Origin: Sphingobacterium detergens
GTDB taxonomy: Bacteria; Bacteroidota; Bacteroidia; Sphingobacteriales; Sphingobacteriaceae
Direction of reading: 5' to 3'
DNA length: 64,000 nt
NCBI RefSeq assembly: GCF_003610355.1
Contig: NZ_RAPY01000001.1
Coordinates: 2,658,500-2,722,499 of the forward strand
Both the position numbers and the translations under genes were made by a program. Below, piece by piece: positions 27,263 to 36,002 of the stretch; positions within the stretch are counted from its first letter, which is position 1, and each line of letters starts with the position of its first letter. A model generated the notes under the pieces. The model saw nothing but the letters and a program-made list of their open reading frames with translations. It searched no databases and had not been told where the DNA came from.

Positions 27263-29398
27263 CTATTTTGTCATAAATTCAAATTGAACCCGCCCAAACG
27301 TATTTGGTTTTCCTGGTTGCGGCTTGGACATTTCTCCACTCAAGCTTCCTTTTTCATCTTTTTTGACCAACACCCGACGCCAGACATAACTTCCTTTTTC
27401 GTAATCAAAGCTTACACCGTCATCATCATATAGCTGATAGTTCCCTTCCTTCTCCCCATAATGACGGATGGTCAAATCAACTTTCTCATTGGGGAGTGGC
27501 GTATGTAGACGACTGCCCATCATAGGTATAATACCACCATCTTTGACATAGACCGGTATGCGATCCATATCCGGATTGGCAACGATCTCTTCTCCATTGC
27601 CCACATATTTTCCGGTATAGAAATCATACCAATTACCTTTTGGCAATAACACCTTTCGCGATGACTCACCAGCGAATAGCGGCGCAACCAGTATATATTC
27701 ACCACACATATACTGATCCTTTACTTCCCTATTCACAGCTTCCAGGTAAGGATTTGTTTCCAGATCCTGATTGCCCGCCACAGCTTTAGCCTGCCCTTGG
27801 AAACCTTCTTCCAATACCATGGCCCTAAATGGAGGCGTGCCATCAAAATGATACTTCGCAAATTCCGAATATAAGTACGGCATCAGCTCCATCCTTAATT
27901 GTGCATAATATTTCACCTGATCAGCGACTTCGGGAAAAGACCAGGGCTTTGTCCCACTGGACCAGGCATTGATCATGGCCATTGGCGAAAAGACAACGGA
28001 CTGAAAGCGGCGTAGCCATTCCTGTCCTGTCTTCGATCCCCGTACTTCCGGCGTCCATAGTACACCGCAAAATCCACTATTGACCAGTGCTGTAATAAAA
28101 TCTTGATGACTGTAATAATCATTGTAGATGACATAAGGCAAATTATTGGCTCCGGCATTGGATGCGCGCACCAATCCATACGTGCGTTTATTCTGATTTC
28201 TATATAAACTATCGGTCAGTTTCTGCGCTAGTACACCATAGGTTTGCCGCATCTGGATACCACTGATACCCGATGGAAATTTGGCCATATCGGGCCAAAG
28301 ATAATAATCGTAGCCGTCTACCTCATCCATTTTATAACCGCTGACGCCAATGTTGAGCTGGGCATCCATAAATTGTTTAGCGAGGATTTTTTTAGCTTCG
28401 GGATGGTTCAAATCAGGCACTGTCCCATTCCAGACGGTATGAGAACCTGTATAAGGTTCGATCGCCTTACTAATACCAGCTTCTGGCGAGATATAAGGAT
28501 TTGTCCAAAGATTTAGACGGATTCCCTTCGTGGCCAATTTCTTAATCAAAGCAGCTGGATCCGGAAAACGCCCTTTATCCCATTCAAAGGTACATGGATA
28601 GGCACGCGACTGCCATCCGGGCTCAAGCCCAATAAAATCAAGCGGAAAACCATGTTCCTCAAACTGGGCGGCTTCATTGAGTACCTCTTGGGCGGTATAG
28701 AGTTTCTGTACCCGCTGTGTAAATCCCAGTCCCCATCGTGGCGGCAATGTACCACCTCCACAGAATAGATTATATCGTTTGATTGCGTCCAAGGGATTGA
28801 TACCTGCAAAGACATAAATTTCCACACCTGCTGCTGGGATATAAATCTCTACCGCATCTGAATAAGGACGCGAGTTCCAGCTTTTATCGGTATTACGATC
28901 CTTGGGTTCTGCCGGTTCCTTAGCATCTTTACGAACACCCGTACCCACGTAGTAGGTCAGATACTGCGCAGAATTAACAAGTACACCATAACCCTTGGAG
29001 GACACATAAAAAGGGACTGGAGCATGCGTCCGGCCATTATCTTTGCCACCATAGTGGTCGACATGCAGATTAAGGATCTTACCACGTTGGTGAACAGTTT
29101 GAAAATTCAGGCCCAAACCATAGATCTGTTCATTTTTTGTCAATGGCATGCGCACATAGGTTTTCCCATCTATCAGTTCCGCATGAACTTCCATTTTCGG
29201 AAATGGAAAATCAGTTGATTGCAGCTGTTCAAGTGTAGCAGCGCGCGGTTTACTATCAGCAGCACTCAGCAAGGTATATTTCTCGGGCTGACCAAAGGTA
29301 CCTTTCCATACACCGGGATACTGTTCTTTCCATTGAATAGGTTGCGCTTTTGCCTGACTACAAAGCAGCAGCAAGAGGATAATCAGAATTTTCTGCAT
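27263..29398 (-). CDS. GH31 alpha-glycosidase, exported
   Basis: Family GH31 retaining glycosidase of 711 residues with signal peptide (cut after AKAQ, residue 19), N-terminal beta domain (20-200), barrel (about 215-560) and C-terminal beta domains. Asp358 in GVSGYKMDEVDG is the expected nucleophile; Asp427 in VIYNDYYSH is the likely acid/base. The nucleophile context differs from alpha-glucosidases (WxDMNE) and alpha-xylosidases, so specificity may be alpha-galactose, alpha-N-acetylgalactosamine, sulfoquinovose-like or another alpha-linked sugar. It lies 6 bp after GH105 and belongs to the same transcript. In PUL 2 it probably removes a side chain or a terminal alpha-linked residue that blocks lyase or hydrolase action. 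Confidence 0.9.
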   Translation of the reverse strand: MQKILIILLLLLCSQAKAQPIQWKEQYPGVWKGTFGQPEKYTLLSAADSKPRAATLEQLQSTDFPFPKMEVHAELIDGKTYVRMPLTKNEQIYGLGLNFQTVHQRGKILNLHVDHYGGKDNGRTHAPVPFYVSSKGYGVLVNSAQYLTYYVGTGVRKDAKEPAEPKDRNTDKSWNSRPYSDAVEIYIPAAGVEIYVFAGINPLDAIKRYNLFCGGGTLPPRWGLGFTQRVQKLYTAQEVLNEAAQFEEHGFPLDFIGLEPGWQSRAYPCTFEWDKGRFPDPAALIKKLATKGIRLNLWTNPYISPEAGISKAIEPYTGSHTVWNGTVPDLNHPEAKKILAKQFMDAQLNIGVSGYKMDEVDGYDYYLWPDMAKFPSGISGIQMRQTYGVLAQKLTDSLYRNQNKRTYGLVRASNAGANNLPYVIYNDYYSHQDFITALVNSGFCGVLWTPEVRGSKTGQEWLRRFQSVVFSPMAMINAWSSGTKPWSFPEVADQVKYYAQLRMELMPYLYSEFAKYHFDGTPPFRAMVLEEGFQGQAKAVAGNQDLETNPYLEAVNREVKDQYMCGEYILVAPLFAGESSRKVLLPKGNWYDFYTGKYVGNGEEIVANPDMDRIPVYVKDGGIIPMMGSRLHTPLPNEKVDLTIRHYGEKEGNYQLYDDDGVSFDYEKGSYVWRRVLVKKDEKGSLSGEMSKPQPGKPNTFGRVQFEFMTK

Positions 29399-29404
29399 AA
29401 TAAG

Positions 29405-30541
29405 TTATTTTTTCAACAAAGCATTTACACACCAGAGTATCGGTGCCTGCCCATGCATGTCACCTGTCTTTTGTTTTCGGTCCAGGTAATATTGATAGTC
29501 ATCTTTTCTATTCGTTCCTTCGCAAACATTGGAGATATCCCCTTGTTCGTTGATATAGTCAACGAGAGCTAACCAAGCTTTGCGTGCGATGGGTGTATAT
29601 TCTTTGGCATCAAGCCAGCCGTTTCTCACACCTGTAATAAGTGCGTAGGTAAACATGGCTGACCCCGAAGTCTCCACCCAGGATTCAGGTTTATCGATCA
29701 GTTGGCCCCACAGACCATCTTTACGTTGATACTTTTTGAGGCTGGCCATCATTTTTTTGTAAGAGGCTAATATCGCACGTCTATTGGCGTTATCGATAGG
29801 TAAGGAAGAAAGCAGCTCACTCATCCCTGCCGCCATCCAGCCATTCCCCCTTCCCCAAAAGAAGGGTGCATCCGGGGCATGATAGAATAAACCGTTTTCC
29901 TTTTGAATGGTATCGAGATAGACCAGCATTTCATGGGCGGCCCGGTCGATGTATTTACGCTCTCTGGTCACCTGAAATGCCTTGGACTGCACCATGGTAA
30001 TCATATACATATCGTCTATCCAATAACGTGTCTGCCAGGTGAGTCCCTTATCCAAAAACTTTTGGTAGGCATTTTTCACGGTTTGGGGCGAATCAATGGG
30101 GATGCTCCATTGGGCATCGGCAAAGCGCATTCCCATTTCGCGAAAAGTCTTGTTTTTTGTCTGCTGATAAAGTTCCAGGGGAACTGTTCCGAATACCGCA
30201 AAATCCACATGCCAAGGTCGTGGCACCAAATGTTTCTCTGTATCAAAAAGAGGCATAAAGCGTTGGGTAAGTTGCTCAAGCAGTACCTTGTCGTTACTGA
30301 TGTCGGCAAACTTCAGTGCCCCGTACCAGGTACATACTTCGGGATAGGTAATAGATCTTGGGGGCGCTGGTGGTTTAAAGCTGTTATGTGGACTTTCGAC
30401 AAAACGCTGTGCGACCAAACGCCCAACGGTTATGGGATTAGCCTTTTCGGGCCAGGTTTTCAAATCTATGTTTTGTGCCTGACCATATAGAGCCAAGGAC
30501 ACAGCAATACCCGCGAGTATTGACCTCACAATCGTTATCAT
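29405..30541 (-). CDS. GH105 unsaturated uronyl hydrolase
   Basis: (alpha/alpha)6-barrel enzyme of 378 residues that removes the 4,5-unsaturated uronic acid left at the non-reducing end by a polysaccharide lyase. A signal peptide ends near residue 22 (YGQAQ). Family motifs: HVDFAVFG near 111-118, WIDDMYM at 174-180 with the catalytic Asp pair region, and FFWGRGNGWMAAG at 227-239. GH105 members act on unsaturated rhamnogalacturonyl or glucuronyl ends (YteR/YesR, ulvan enzymes). The pairing with the PL6 lyase in the same locus is chemically coherent. It starts its own transcription unit, with the shared PUL 2 element only 8 bp upstream, and lies 111 bp downstream of the response-regulator gene. 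Confidence 0.92.
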   Translation of the reverse strand: MITIVRSILAGIAVSLALYGQAQNIDLKTWPEKANPITVGRLVAQRFVESPHNSFKPPAPPRSITYPEVCTWYGALKFADISNDKVLLEQLTQRFMPLFDTEKHLVPRPWHVDFAVFGTVPLELYQQTKNKTFREMGMRFADAQWSIPIDSPQTVKNAYQKFLDKGLTWQTRYWIDDMYMITMVQSKAFQVTRERKYIDRAAHEMLVYLDTIQKENGLFYHAPDAPFFWGRGNGWMAAGMSELLSSLPIDNANRRAILASYKKMMASLKKYQRKDGLWGQLIDKPESWVETSGSAMFTYALITGVRNGWLDAKEYTPIARKAWLALVDYINEQGDISNVCEGTNRKDDYQYYLDRKQKTGDMHGQAPILWCVNALLKK

Positions 30542-30549
30542 TAGCTGGG

Positions 30550-30580
30550 TTTATATTTAGTTATTAGACCAAATATCGCT
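30550..30580 (-). promoter_or_regulatory. Shared PUL 2 promoter element, GH105 copy
   Basis: AGCGATATTTGG (complement of 30569-30580) followed by TAATAAC and a TTTATA-rich run, matching 27121-27150 at most positions with a 1-nt length difference. Its position just before the GH105 start would make a short leader of roughly 30 nt. Confidence 0.5.
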
Positions 30581-30652
30581 AAGTAGCTACTTTTTTGAGG
30601 GGTAATTTTCGACCATTTAGGTGGAAATATTGACTAGAAAGCTGCGACAGAT

Positions 30653-31366
30653 TTAACTCCCCCTTTTCAGGATATAGCGTTCGATACACTGTGCTAGCGG
30701 TTCCCGATGACTTCTACCAATCGGGAGCTGTTTATTTTGCACCCAGATCATATTATTTTCAATACGATCAATTTTAGCTAGCGCCACCAGAAAGGACTGA
30801 TGTATGCGAATAAATTCCTCTGCGGGCAGCTGTTCAGCAATGCTTTTTAATGTCAAATAGGCCATTATTTTCTTTTCAGGTAGATGGATGAAAACATAAT
30901 TTCCGGCAGATTCTATAAAGAGTATATCCCCAAAATTTATCTTTTCGATCTTCTTTTCACAACGAACAAATAGAAATGAAGGTGCAGGTACTTCTGTCCG
31001 CCCCGATTCCAGGTATTCTTTAGCTTTTAACACTGCTTTCAAAAATCGTTTAAAGGCGATTGGCTTAAGTAAATAGTCAAGCACATCCAGTTCGTAGCCA
31101 TCCAAAGCATATTCGGGGTATGCCGTAGTCAATATGACGACAGGTCTGAGGTTGATTTCCCGTAAATACTGAATTCCTGTTTTTTGAGGCATTTCAATAT
31201 CTAGGAATAGAATATCTGCTTTATTTTGTTGAAGCCATTGATCAAGTTGATTGGTGTTTTCAAATTCACCTACCAATTGTAGAAAATGAATATCATCTAT
31301 AAATTCACGCAATATTTTTCTTGCAATAGGTTCATCATCCGCGATAATACAACTCAATTTATTCAT
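30653..31366 (-). CDS. LytTR-family response regulator
   Basis: Cytoplasmic DNA-binding response regulator of 237 residues. The receiver domain (1-120) has the acidic pair ADDEP at 9-13 and the phospho-acceptor Asp56 in DILFLDIEMP; Thr and Lys positions follow (TTAYPEYALDGY, LLKPI). Residues about 140-235 form a LytTR DNA-binding domain (FVRCEKKIEKINFGDILFIES, RIHQSFLVAL). Its start overlaps the kinase gene stop by 4 bp (ATGA), so the pair is translationally coupled. Located immediately upstream of PUL 2 on the same strand; it is the best candidate regulator of that locus, binding perhaps at the shared promoter element. That link is inference. Confidence 0.93.
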   Translation of the reverse strand: MNKLSCIIADDEPIARKILREFIDDIHFLQLVGEFENTNQLDQWLQQNKADILFLDIEMPQKTGIQYLREINLRPVVILTTAYPEYALDGYELDVLDYLLKPIAFKRFLKAVLKAKEYLESGRTEVPAPSFLFVRCEKKIEKINFGDILFIESAGNYVFIHLPEKKIMAYLTLKSIAEQLPAEEFIRIHQSFLVALAKIDRIENNMIWVQNKQLPIGRSHREPLAQCIERYILKRGS

Positions 31367-32397
31367 ATCATAATATTTAATTTAACAGACCAGATTGCAC
31401 CATCATTTTCGATCTGTAATGTATGGGCTGCAGGATACAATAGTTGCAAACGTCGTCTGACATTTTCCAATCCAATACCACCAGTTTCCTGTACGCTGGG
31501 CCCATACGAGTTTTCACATTCAAATAAAAGCTCATTTTCTTTCTGCCGGAGTAAAATCTTGACAAAGCTTTCCTTTTCATTTGTATATCCGCTAAACTTA
31601 AATGCATTCTCTACAAAAGGTAAGAATAATAAGGGTACAATCCGTTTTCCCTCATCCGTTACATCGACTGTAAGTTCCGCGGTTAACAGTTCATTTTTTC
31701 GCATCTGCTGAATTTCCATATAGCTTTTCAGGTAAGAAATTTCTTTTGCCAGATCGACGGTATCTGCATTAGCTTCATATAATCCATACCGCAATAGGTC
31801 TGCAAATTGTACCAATGCATCTCGGGCGGTACCATTATGTCTATCGATAAGTCCATAAACCGTATTCAGACCATTAAACAAAAAGTGGGGATTGATCTGT
31901 GATCGCAGGTAGTTCAGTTCGGAGTTCAGCTGTGCGATCTGAAAATTCTTCAATTGCTGGTCTTTTTCATAACGTGTTTGTGTAATAGAGATCATGCAGG
32001 AGACCACGACAAACCATAATGCATCCAAAAAGGAACTCCAGGCCAGTTGCTTATAGTCCGTAGTTGCAAAGTGAGGAAGTTTTTCGATAAGCTGATAATA
32101 TTCTGTCAGCACAATGATCGATACGTAAAGGAGAATAGAAAAGAGCACGGCGGTGAGATAAGCAAATCCCCTTTTTGTCCGTTCAAACCAAGGAAACAAT
32201 AAAAAGCCATTGACCAAAGTAATAGCGACCATGAGGCAAAAATGGACAAAAAAGATAGGTACAAAGGGCACCCAGTCGTCATCCGCAGCATATAATTTCC
32301 TGTTGAGCAGCATAAAACCTATATGGATCAGAATAAACAGAAAATAGTAAGTGTATTTTTTGTTTATAAACCAGTTCAGATAGGCTTGAATACGCAT
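31363..32397 (-). CDS. LytS-like sensor histidine kinase
   Basis: Membrane histidine kinase of 344 residues with four hydrophobic segments (about 17-32, 47-68, 78-99, 119-140) and a cytoplasmic His_kinase domain. His171 in LRSQINPHFLFNGLNTVYG is the phosphorylated residue typical of the LytS/YehU group, and the ATP-binding part follows (VPLLFLPFVENAFKFSG, GIGLENVRRRLQLLY). It has no extracellular sensor domain, so the signal is probably sensed within the membrane or relayed by a partner. Partner of the LytTR regulator that overlaps its stop codon. SusC/D loci more often use hybrid two-component or ECF regulators, so this pairing is notable if it truly controls PUL 2. Confidence 0.93.
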   Translation of the reverse strand: MRIQAYLNWFINKKYTYYFLFILIHIGFMLLNRKLYAADDDWVPFVPIFFVHFCLMVAITLVNGFLLFPWFERTKRGFAYLTAVLFSILLYVSIIVLTEYYQLIEKLPHFATTDYKQLAWSSFLDALWFVVVSCMISITQTRYEKDQQLKNFQIAQLNSELNYLRSQINPHFLFNGLNTVYGLIDRHNGTARDALVQFADLLRYGLYEANADTVDLAKEISYLKSYMEIQQMRKNELLTAELTVDVTDEGKRIVPLLFLPFVENAFKFSGYTNEKESFVKILLRQKENELLFECENSYGPSVQETGGIGLENVRRRLQLLYPAAHTLQIENDGAIWSVKLNIMI

Positions 32398-32459
32398 GGT
32401 ATATTACGGTGATCTTATGAATAAAATGAAAATTTATTTTAATCTCTTATGAAAACAAC

Positions 32460-32500
32460 AAAAAAGCAAATAAGGCCGCTTGAAAATCCGTCCAAGCGGC
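32460..32500 (-). terminator. Terminator of the NIPSNAP gene
   Basis: GCCGCTTG (32475-32482) and CAAGCGGC (32493-32500) form an 8-bp GC-rich stem; on the minus strand a T-rich stretch including six T (complement of 32460-32465) follows. Confidence 0.7.
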
Positions 32501-32521
32501 TAAAAATGGGGCCTGCCTCTA

Positions 32522-33304
32522 TTACACTTGCGAGTAAGGTGTGGGTACCAGAAACGCGTTACTGATTTTCGATATTGTATTTGCATACTGGGCATCCGAT
32601 ATTAACCGTTTCCATTCGGGATCAGCTATAAAAGCTTTCCACCCTTTTTCATGCTCATCCATATTATCACAGGTGAGCAAATAAGTAATACGTGGCAACT
32701 TATCGCCTGCAATCACTTCCCCAAAAAATACGGGTTTTAATTTCGCCCGTACAAAAATCGGGAATTCTCCATCATGGAACATTTTGACTTTTCTTTTGAC
32801 AGCACCTTCGCTATAACCTTCATAGGTTCTTAATTCAAAGATCCGAGGCTTGCCTTCCGGTACAGTCATCGTAGGCCAGCCTTCGAAAGCCAACATCAGG
32901 GAAGAGGTAAATCGGTTATATACCTGTTTGTCAACAGGTAAATTAGTATAGACTTCACTATTTTTAATATAATCAGCATCTGCAAGTATTTTTGCGTTTA
33001 CAGTGGTATAGCTTTCGAAGGACGTATAGGGAATCAGCAAGTAAAGTTTGGCCGGATCAGTTCTCTTCCATTCTTTAAAAACACCTACTGTTTTTATGCC
33101 ATATTTATTGAGCGCAGGTATCAGTGCGGATTTAAAATATTGTTCCAATTGGTCGATATCTCCTCCAAAGCGTATTTCATATTCGCGCCATTCATACAAT
33201 TCCTTTTTTGTGGAATTCCCTTCCCCCGCCATCGCGGGGCCGACACCTACAGCCATACCGGCGGTCATTGCCAGTGAAGATTGGAGAAATTTTCTACGTT
33301 CCAT
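32522..33304 (-). CDS. NIPSNAP-family protein with Tat-like signal
   Basis: Exported protein of 260 residues with two NIPSNAP ferredoxin-like domains: residues about 37-140 (ELYEWREYEIRFG, VGVFKEWKR) and 150-258 (RIFELRTYEGYSEGAVKRKVKMF, YLLTCDNMDEHEKGWKAF). The N-terminus MERRKFLQSSL followed by an Ala/Gly-rich hydrophobic stretch resembles a Tat signal, although the twin arginine is followed by K rather than the full consensus. NIPSNAP proteins are often found with glycan genes in Bacteroidota, but their function is not settled. It has its own terminator and seems monocistronic; it sits between the PUL 2 regulators and unrelated genes. Confidence 0.88.
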   Translation of the reverse strand: MERRKFLQSSLAMTAGMAVGVGPAMAGEGNSTKKELYEWREYEIRFGGDIDQLEQYFKSALIPALNKYGIKTVGVFKEWKRTDPAKLYLLIPYTSFESYTTVNAKILADADYIKNSEVYTNLPVDKQVYNRFTSSLMLAFEGWPTMTVPEGKPRIFELRTYEGYSEGAVKRKVKMFHDGEFPIFVRAKLKPVFFGEVIAGDKLPRITYLLTCDNMDEHEKGWKAFIADPEWKRLISDAQYANTISKISNAFLVPTPYSQV

Positions 33305-33455
33305 ATTTAATTTAAGTTTAATGGTTGAAAGTCATCTAAGTTATATTCTAAAGTTAATTAATTTATTCTTTGTAATATATTTATTTTAAATGATTTACCT
33401 GTATTTATACCACTAACATGGATTGCATTTTCTTTGTTTCTTAAAACTGTTCGTA

Positions 33456-34616
33456 TTAATCTCTAGAGGGAACGAGGGTAAAGCGCTTTTTCAGTCTCAA
33501 AAATGGTTTTTCAAAAAAATGATAGGACAACATAGACAGCAGTACCGTGGCGATAAAAGCGATCACAAAGCCAAGCGTATTCCGCCATTCTTCTAGCCCC
33601 AGAGACTGGCTTAAAGTTGTCAGTTCTGTTGCAAATGTTTTATAGATCAGCCAATAAAAAGAGATATGAAATACATAGAGACCATAGGAAATACGGCCAA
33701 GATAGATCATAGGTTTGGGTAAATAGCGTTCGGGCATCCCCAATAAACTGAGAAACAATAATACGCTACCAAGCAATATCAGCATCCAGCCGGCTACAGT
33801 TTGTGGCACATTCGAGAGATGGGGGGCATCAGCATGTATTCCACAGGCAATAGAAGCCAGCAACCAACATCCCAGAGTCGCGACAATCAGCAGAAAACGT
33901 GTGATTAGTGACCATTGGGGCATCCAACCTTTGAAATATAACGACAGTAATATGCCAACGGCAAAAAACTGAAACTGCACAAAACTATTGGTCCATGCAC
34001 TGTTAAACTCTTTGGTCGGGTGTAGCCCATAATAAATAAGAAAAATATAGGCTAGCGCGAGGAACAGATAGGCTGCCATTTTCAGACCGCGACGACCGCC
34101 ATAGGCAGCCAACAAGGGAATCAAGATATAAAACTGTTCTTCTACAGATATACTCCATAGTGGGTTGAGCGGATAAGCTGGCAACCATCCATGCGTACTG
34201 ATGTATATATTACCTGCAAATAGACTAAAAGAACCCCAGGCAAGTGGCGGTAGCGCAAATGCAGGAAAAAAAAACGGGGTCAACAATACCCAGCCAAAGA
34301 ATACCAAAAAATAAAGTGGCCAGATACGCAGTATACGTCGGATATAAAAAGCTTTTGGATGCACCCGACCAGTCTGCTCCTGCTCTCGGGTCAGTAATTC
34401 CGTAATCAAGAATGCGCTTAGTAAAAAAAAGACCGGAACACCGAAGTTACCTACCAAATTAATGTTATAGAGCCAGTATTGTTTAACAGGATCAAAGGGA
34501 GCAAGATCCATGCGGTGTACAAAAAAGACACAGAGGAAAGCAATAAAGCGTAATACATCTAATTCAGGGCGGTAATAACGTTGGACGGTCATCATTTTAA
34601 AAGGATTATTGATCAA
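33456..34616 (-). CDS. Acyltransferase 3 family membrane protein (OafA/NolL-like)
   Basis: Integral membrane acyltransferase of 386 residues with about ten transmembrane segments. The N-terminal RPELDVLRFIAFLCVFFVHR contains the RxLDxLR and catalytic His (VHR) features of the family, and NPLWSISVEEQFYILIPLL is the second conserved block. Such enzymes O-acylate sugars or other periplasmic substrates; the acceptor cannot be told from sequence. The first codon may be at 34616 or at the MM pair eight residues later (around 34592-34595). It has no close partner gene: 152 bp separate it from the NIPSNAP gene and 216 bp from the transporter upstream. Confidence 0.88.
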   Translation of the reverse strand: MINNPFKMMTVQRYYRPELDVLRFIAFLCVFFVHRMDLAPFDPVKQYWLYNINLVGNFGVPVFFLLSAFLITELLTREQEQTGRVHPKAFYIRRILRIWPLYFLVFFGWVLLTPFFFPAFALPPLAWGSFSLFAGNIYISTHGWLPAYPLNPLWSISVEEQFYILIPLLAAYGGRRGLKMAAYLFLALAYIFLIYYGLHPTKEFNSAWTNSFVQFQFFAVGILLSLYFKGWMPQWSLITRFLLIVATLGCWLLASIACGIHADAPHLSNVPQTVAGWMLILLGSVLLFLSLLGMPERYLPKPMIYLGRISYGLYVFHISFYWLIYKTFATELTTLSQSLGLEEWRNTLGFVIAFIATVLLSMLSYHFFEKPFLRLKKRFTLVPSRD

Positions 34617-34832
34617 ATTAAAATACGTGATACCAGAAAGTTATAAAAATATTTTACATATAAAGTTCATTTAACGTGTCAAACGACAATTTCAGCTTGA
34701 TTTCTATCTCCCTTGATAAAGCTCGCCTGCAAATGCTTCAAGCTGATTTTCTTTCCAAAATTGGATACCCGACGGAAAGTTGAGGATATTGGCACTTGTA
34801 TGTTGAAAACTATGACCTGATGTTCGAAAGAC

Positions 34833-36002
34833 TTACATATCCATGAGTACTCTTAGGCTCATAAACGCCATTAACACAACGATCGTTGCGCCAATCAATG
34901 TCAGCAGGATCGGTTGTTTATAGACGCCCACAATAGCAGGTTTGTAGGCAGCTATCAACATCACGGTCAACGAGATCGGCAATATAAAACCATTCACTGC
35001 ACCAGCGATAATCAATAGATGGACAGGCTTACCAACAAAAACAAATATTAGGGTGGAAATCAATATAAAAGCAATGATAATCCAATTTTCATTTTTTGCA
35101 ATCCGTGCATTGAATGTTTTTATAAATGAAACGGAAGTATAAGCTGAACCGATAATGGAGGTAATCGAAGCTGCGAACATGACCAGACCGAACAGGCGAT
35201 AGCCAAAATTGCCTGCCGCAAGCCGGAAAACTGAGGCTGTAGGATTACCATCGTCGATCAGCAAACCCTGACTCAGCACACCCAAGGCAGCCAAAAATAG
35301 ACAGACCCTAACTAGGGAAGCAACAGATATCCCCATGACGGCACTTCTATTGACGGTAGGTAAGGCATCAAATCCTTTTACCCCAGCATCAATCAAGCGA
35401 TGACCACCTGCAAAAGTAATATATCCGCCGACAGTGCCCCCTACCAATGTTATGATCGAAACAAAGTCGATCTTTGCCGGAGCTACTGTACGCAGTACAG
35501 CCTCGCCCAATGGCGGCGAAGATATCAATGTGATGTAGATAAATGCTAAAATCATGATCGCCCCCATCAGTTGTGTAAAGCGATCCATGGCTTTGCCGAT
35601 CTGTCTGTTTAGGAAAACAGCGATGGCAATGAATGCCGATATACAGGCCCCCGTCATGACATTTATACCAAAGAGGGCTTCCAACCCCAGTCCCGCTCCA
35701 GCGACATTGCCAATATTGAATGCCAGACCGCCGAGGATAATCAGTAGCGAGATAAAACCACCCAATCCGGGCAACAGTTTGTTCGCGATATCCTGTGCCC
35801 TCATTTCGGATACGGCGATCACACGCCAGATATTTAACTGAACCCCGATATCAATTAGTATGGATACCAGAATCACGAATCCAAAGCTCGCGCCTAGTGA
35901 TTTTGTGAAAACCGTCGTTTGTGTCAGGAAGCCCGGACCGATAGCCGATGTCGCCATCAACAATGCCGCACCAATAAGTGCTGAAGTATTTTTTTGTTTC
36001 AT
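34833..36002 (-). CDS. NRAMP-like transporter of the 5-oxoproline cluster
   Basis: Inner-membrane protein of 389 residues with about 11 transmembrane segments in the NRAMP fold. The first helix ATSAIGPGFLTQTTVF resembles the unwound metal-site helix of NRAMPs but lacks the canonical DPGN motif, so a metal substrate is doubtful. It overlaps pxpA by 4 bp (ATGA), giving pxpB-pxpC-pxpA-transporter. Bacillus subtilis has a comparable cluster, where ycsG (NRAMP-like) accompanies ycsF, kipI and kipA. A role in importing 5-oxoproline or a related compound fits the context better than metal import, but is inference. Confidence 0.85.
   Translation of the reverse strand: MKQKNTSALIGAALLMATSAIGPGFLTQTTVFTKSLGASFGFVILVSILIDIGVQLNIWRVIAVSEMRAQDIANKLLPGLGGFISLLIILGGLAFNIGNVAGAGLGLEALFGINVMTGACISAFIAIAVFLNRQIGKAMDRFTQLMGAIMILAFIYITLISSPPLGEAVLRTVAPAKIDFVSIITLVGGTVGGYITFAGGHRLIDAGVKGFDALPTVNRSAVMGISVASLVRVCLFLAALGVLSQGLLIDDGNPTASVFRLAAGNFGYRLFGLVMFAASITSIIGSAYTSVSFIKTFNARIAKNENWIIIAFILISTLIFVFVGKPVHLLIIAGAVNGFILPISLTVMLIAAYKPAIVGVYKQPILLTLIGATIVVLMAFMSLRVLMDM

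Noticed and set aside
29903..30490. 195-aa plus-strand frame opposite GH105
   Set aside because: Complete overlap with a clearly recognised enzyme on the other strand.
19953..32397. Alginate utilisation locus
   Set aside because: PL6 alone suggested it, but no PL17 or other alginate genes are present and GH105/GH31 point elsewhere.
34833..36002. Manganese/iron NRAMP transporter
   Set aside because: The metal-binding DPGN motif is not seen and the operon is for 5-oxoproline, so a metal substrate was not assigned.
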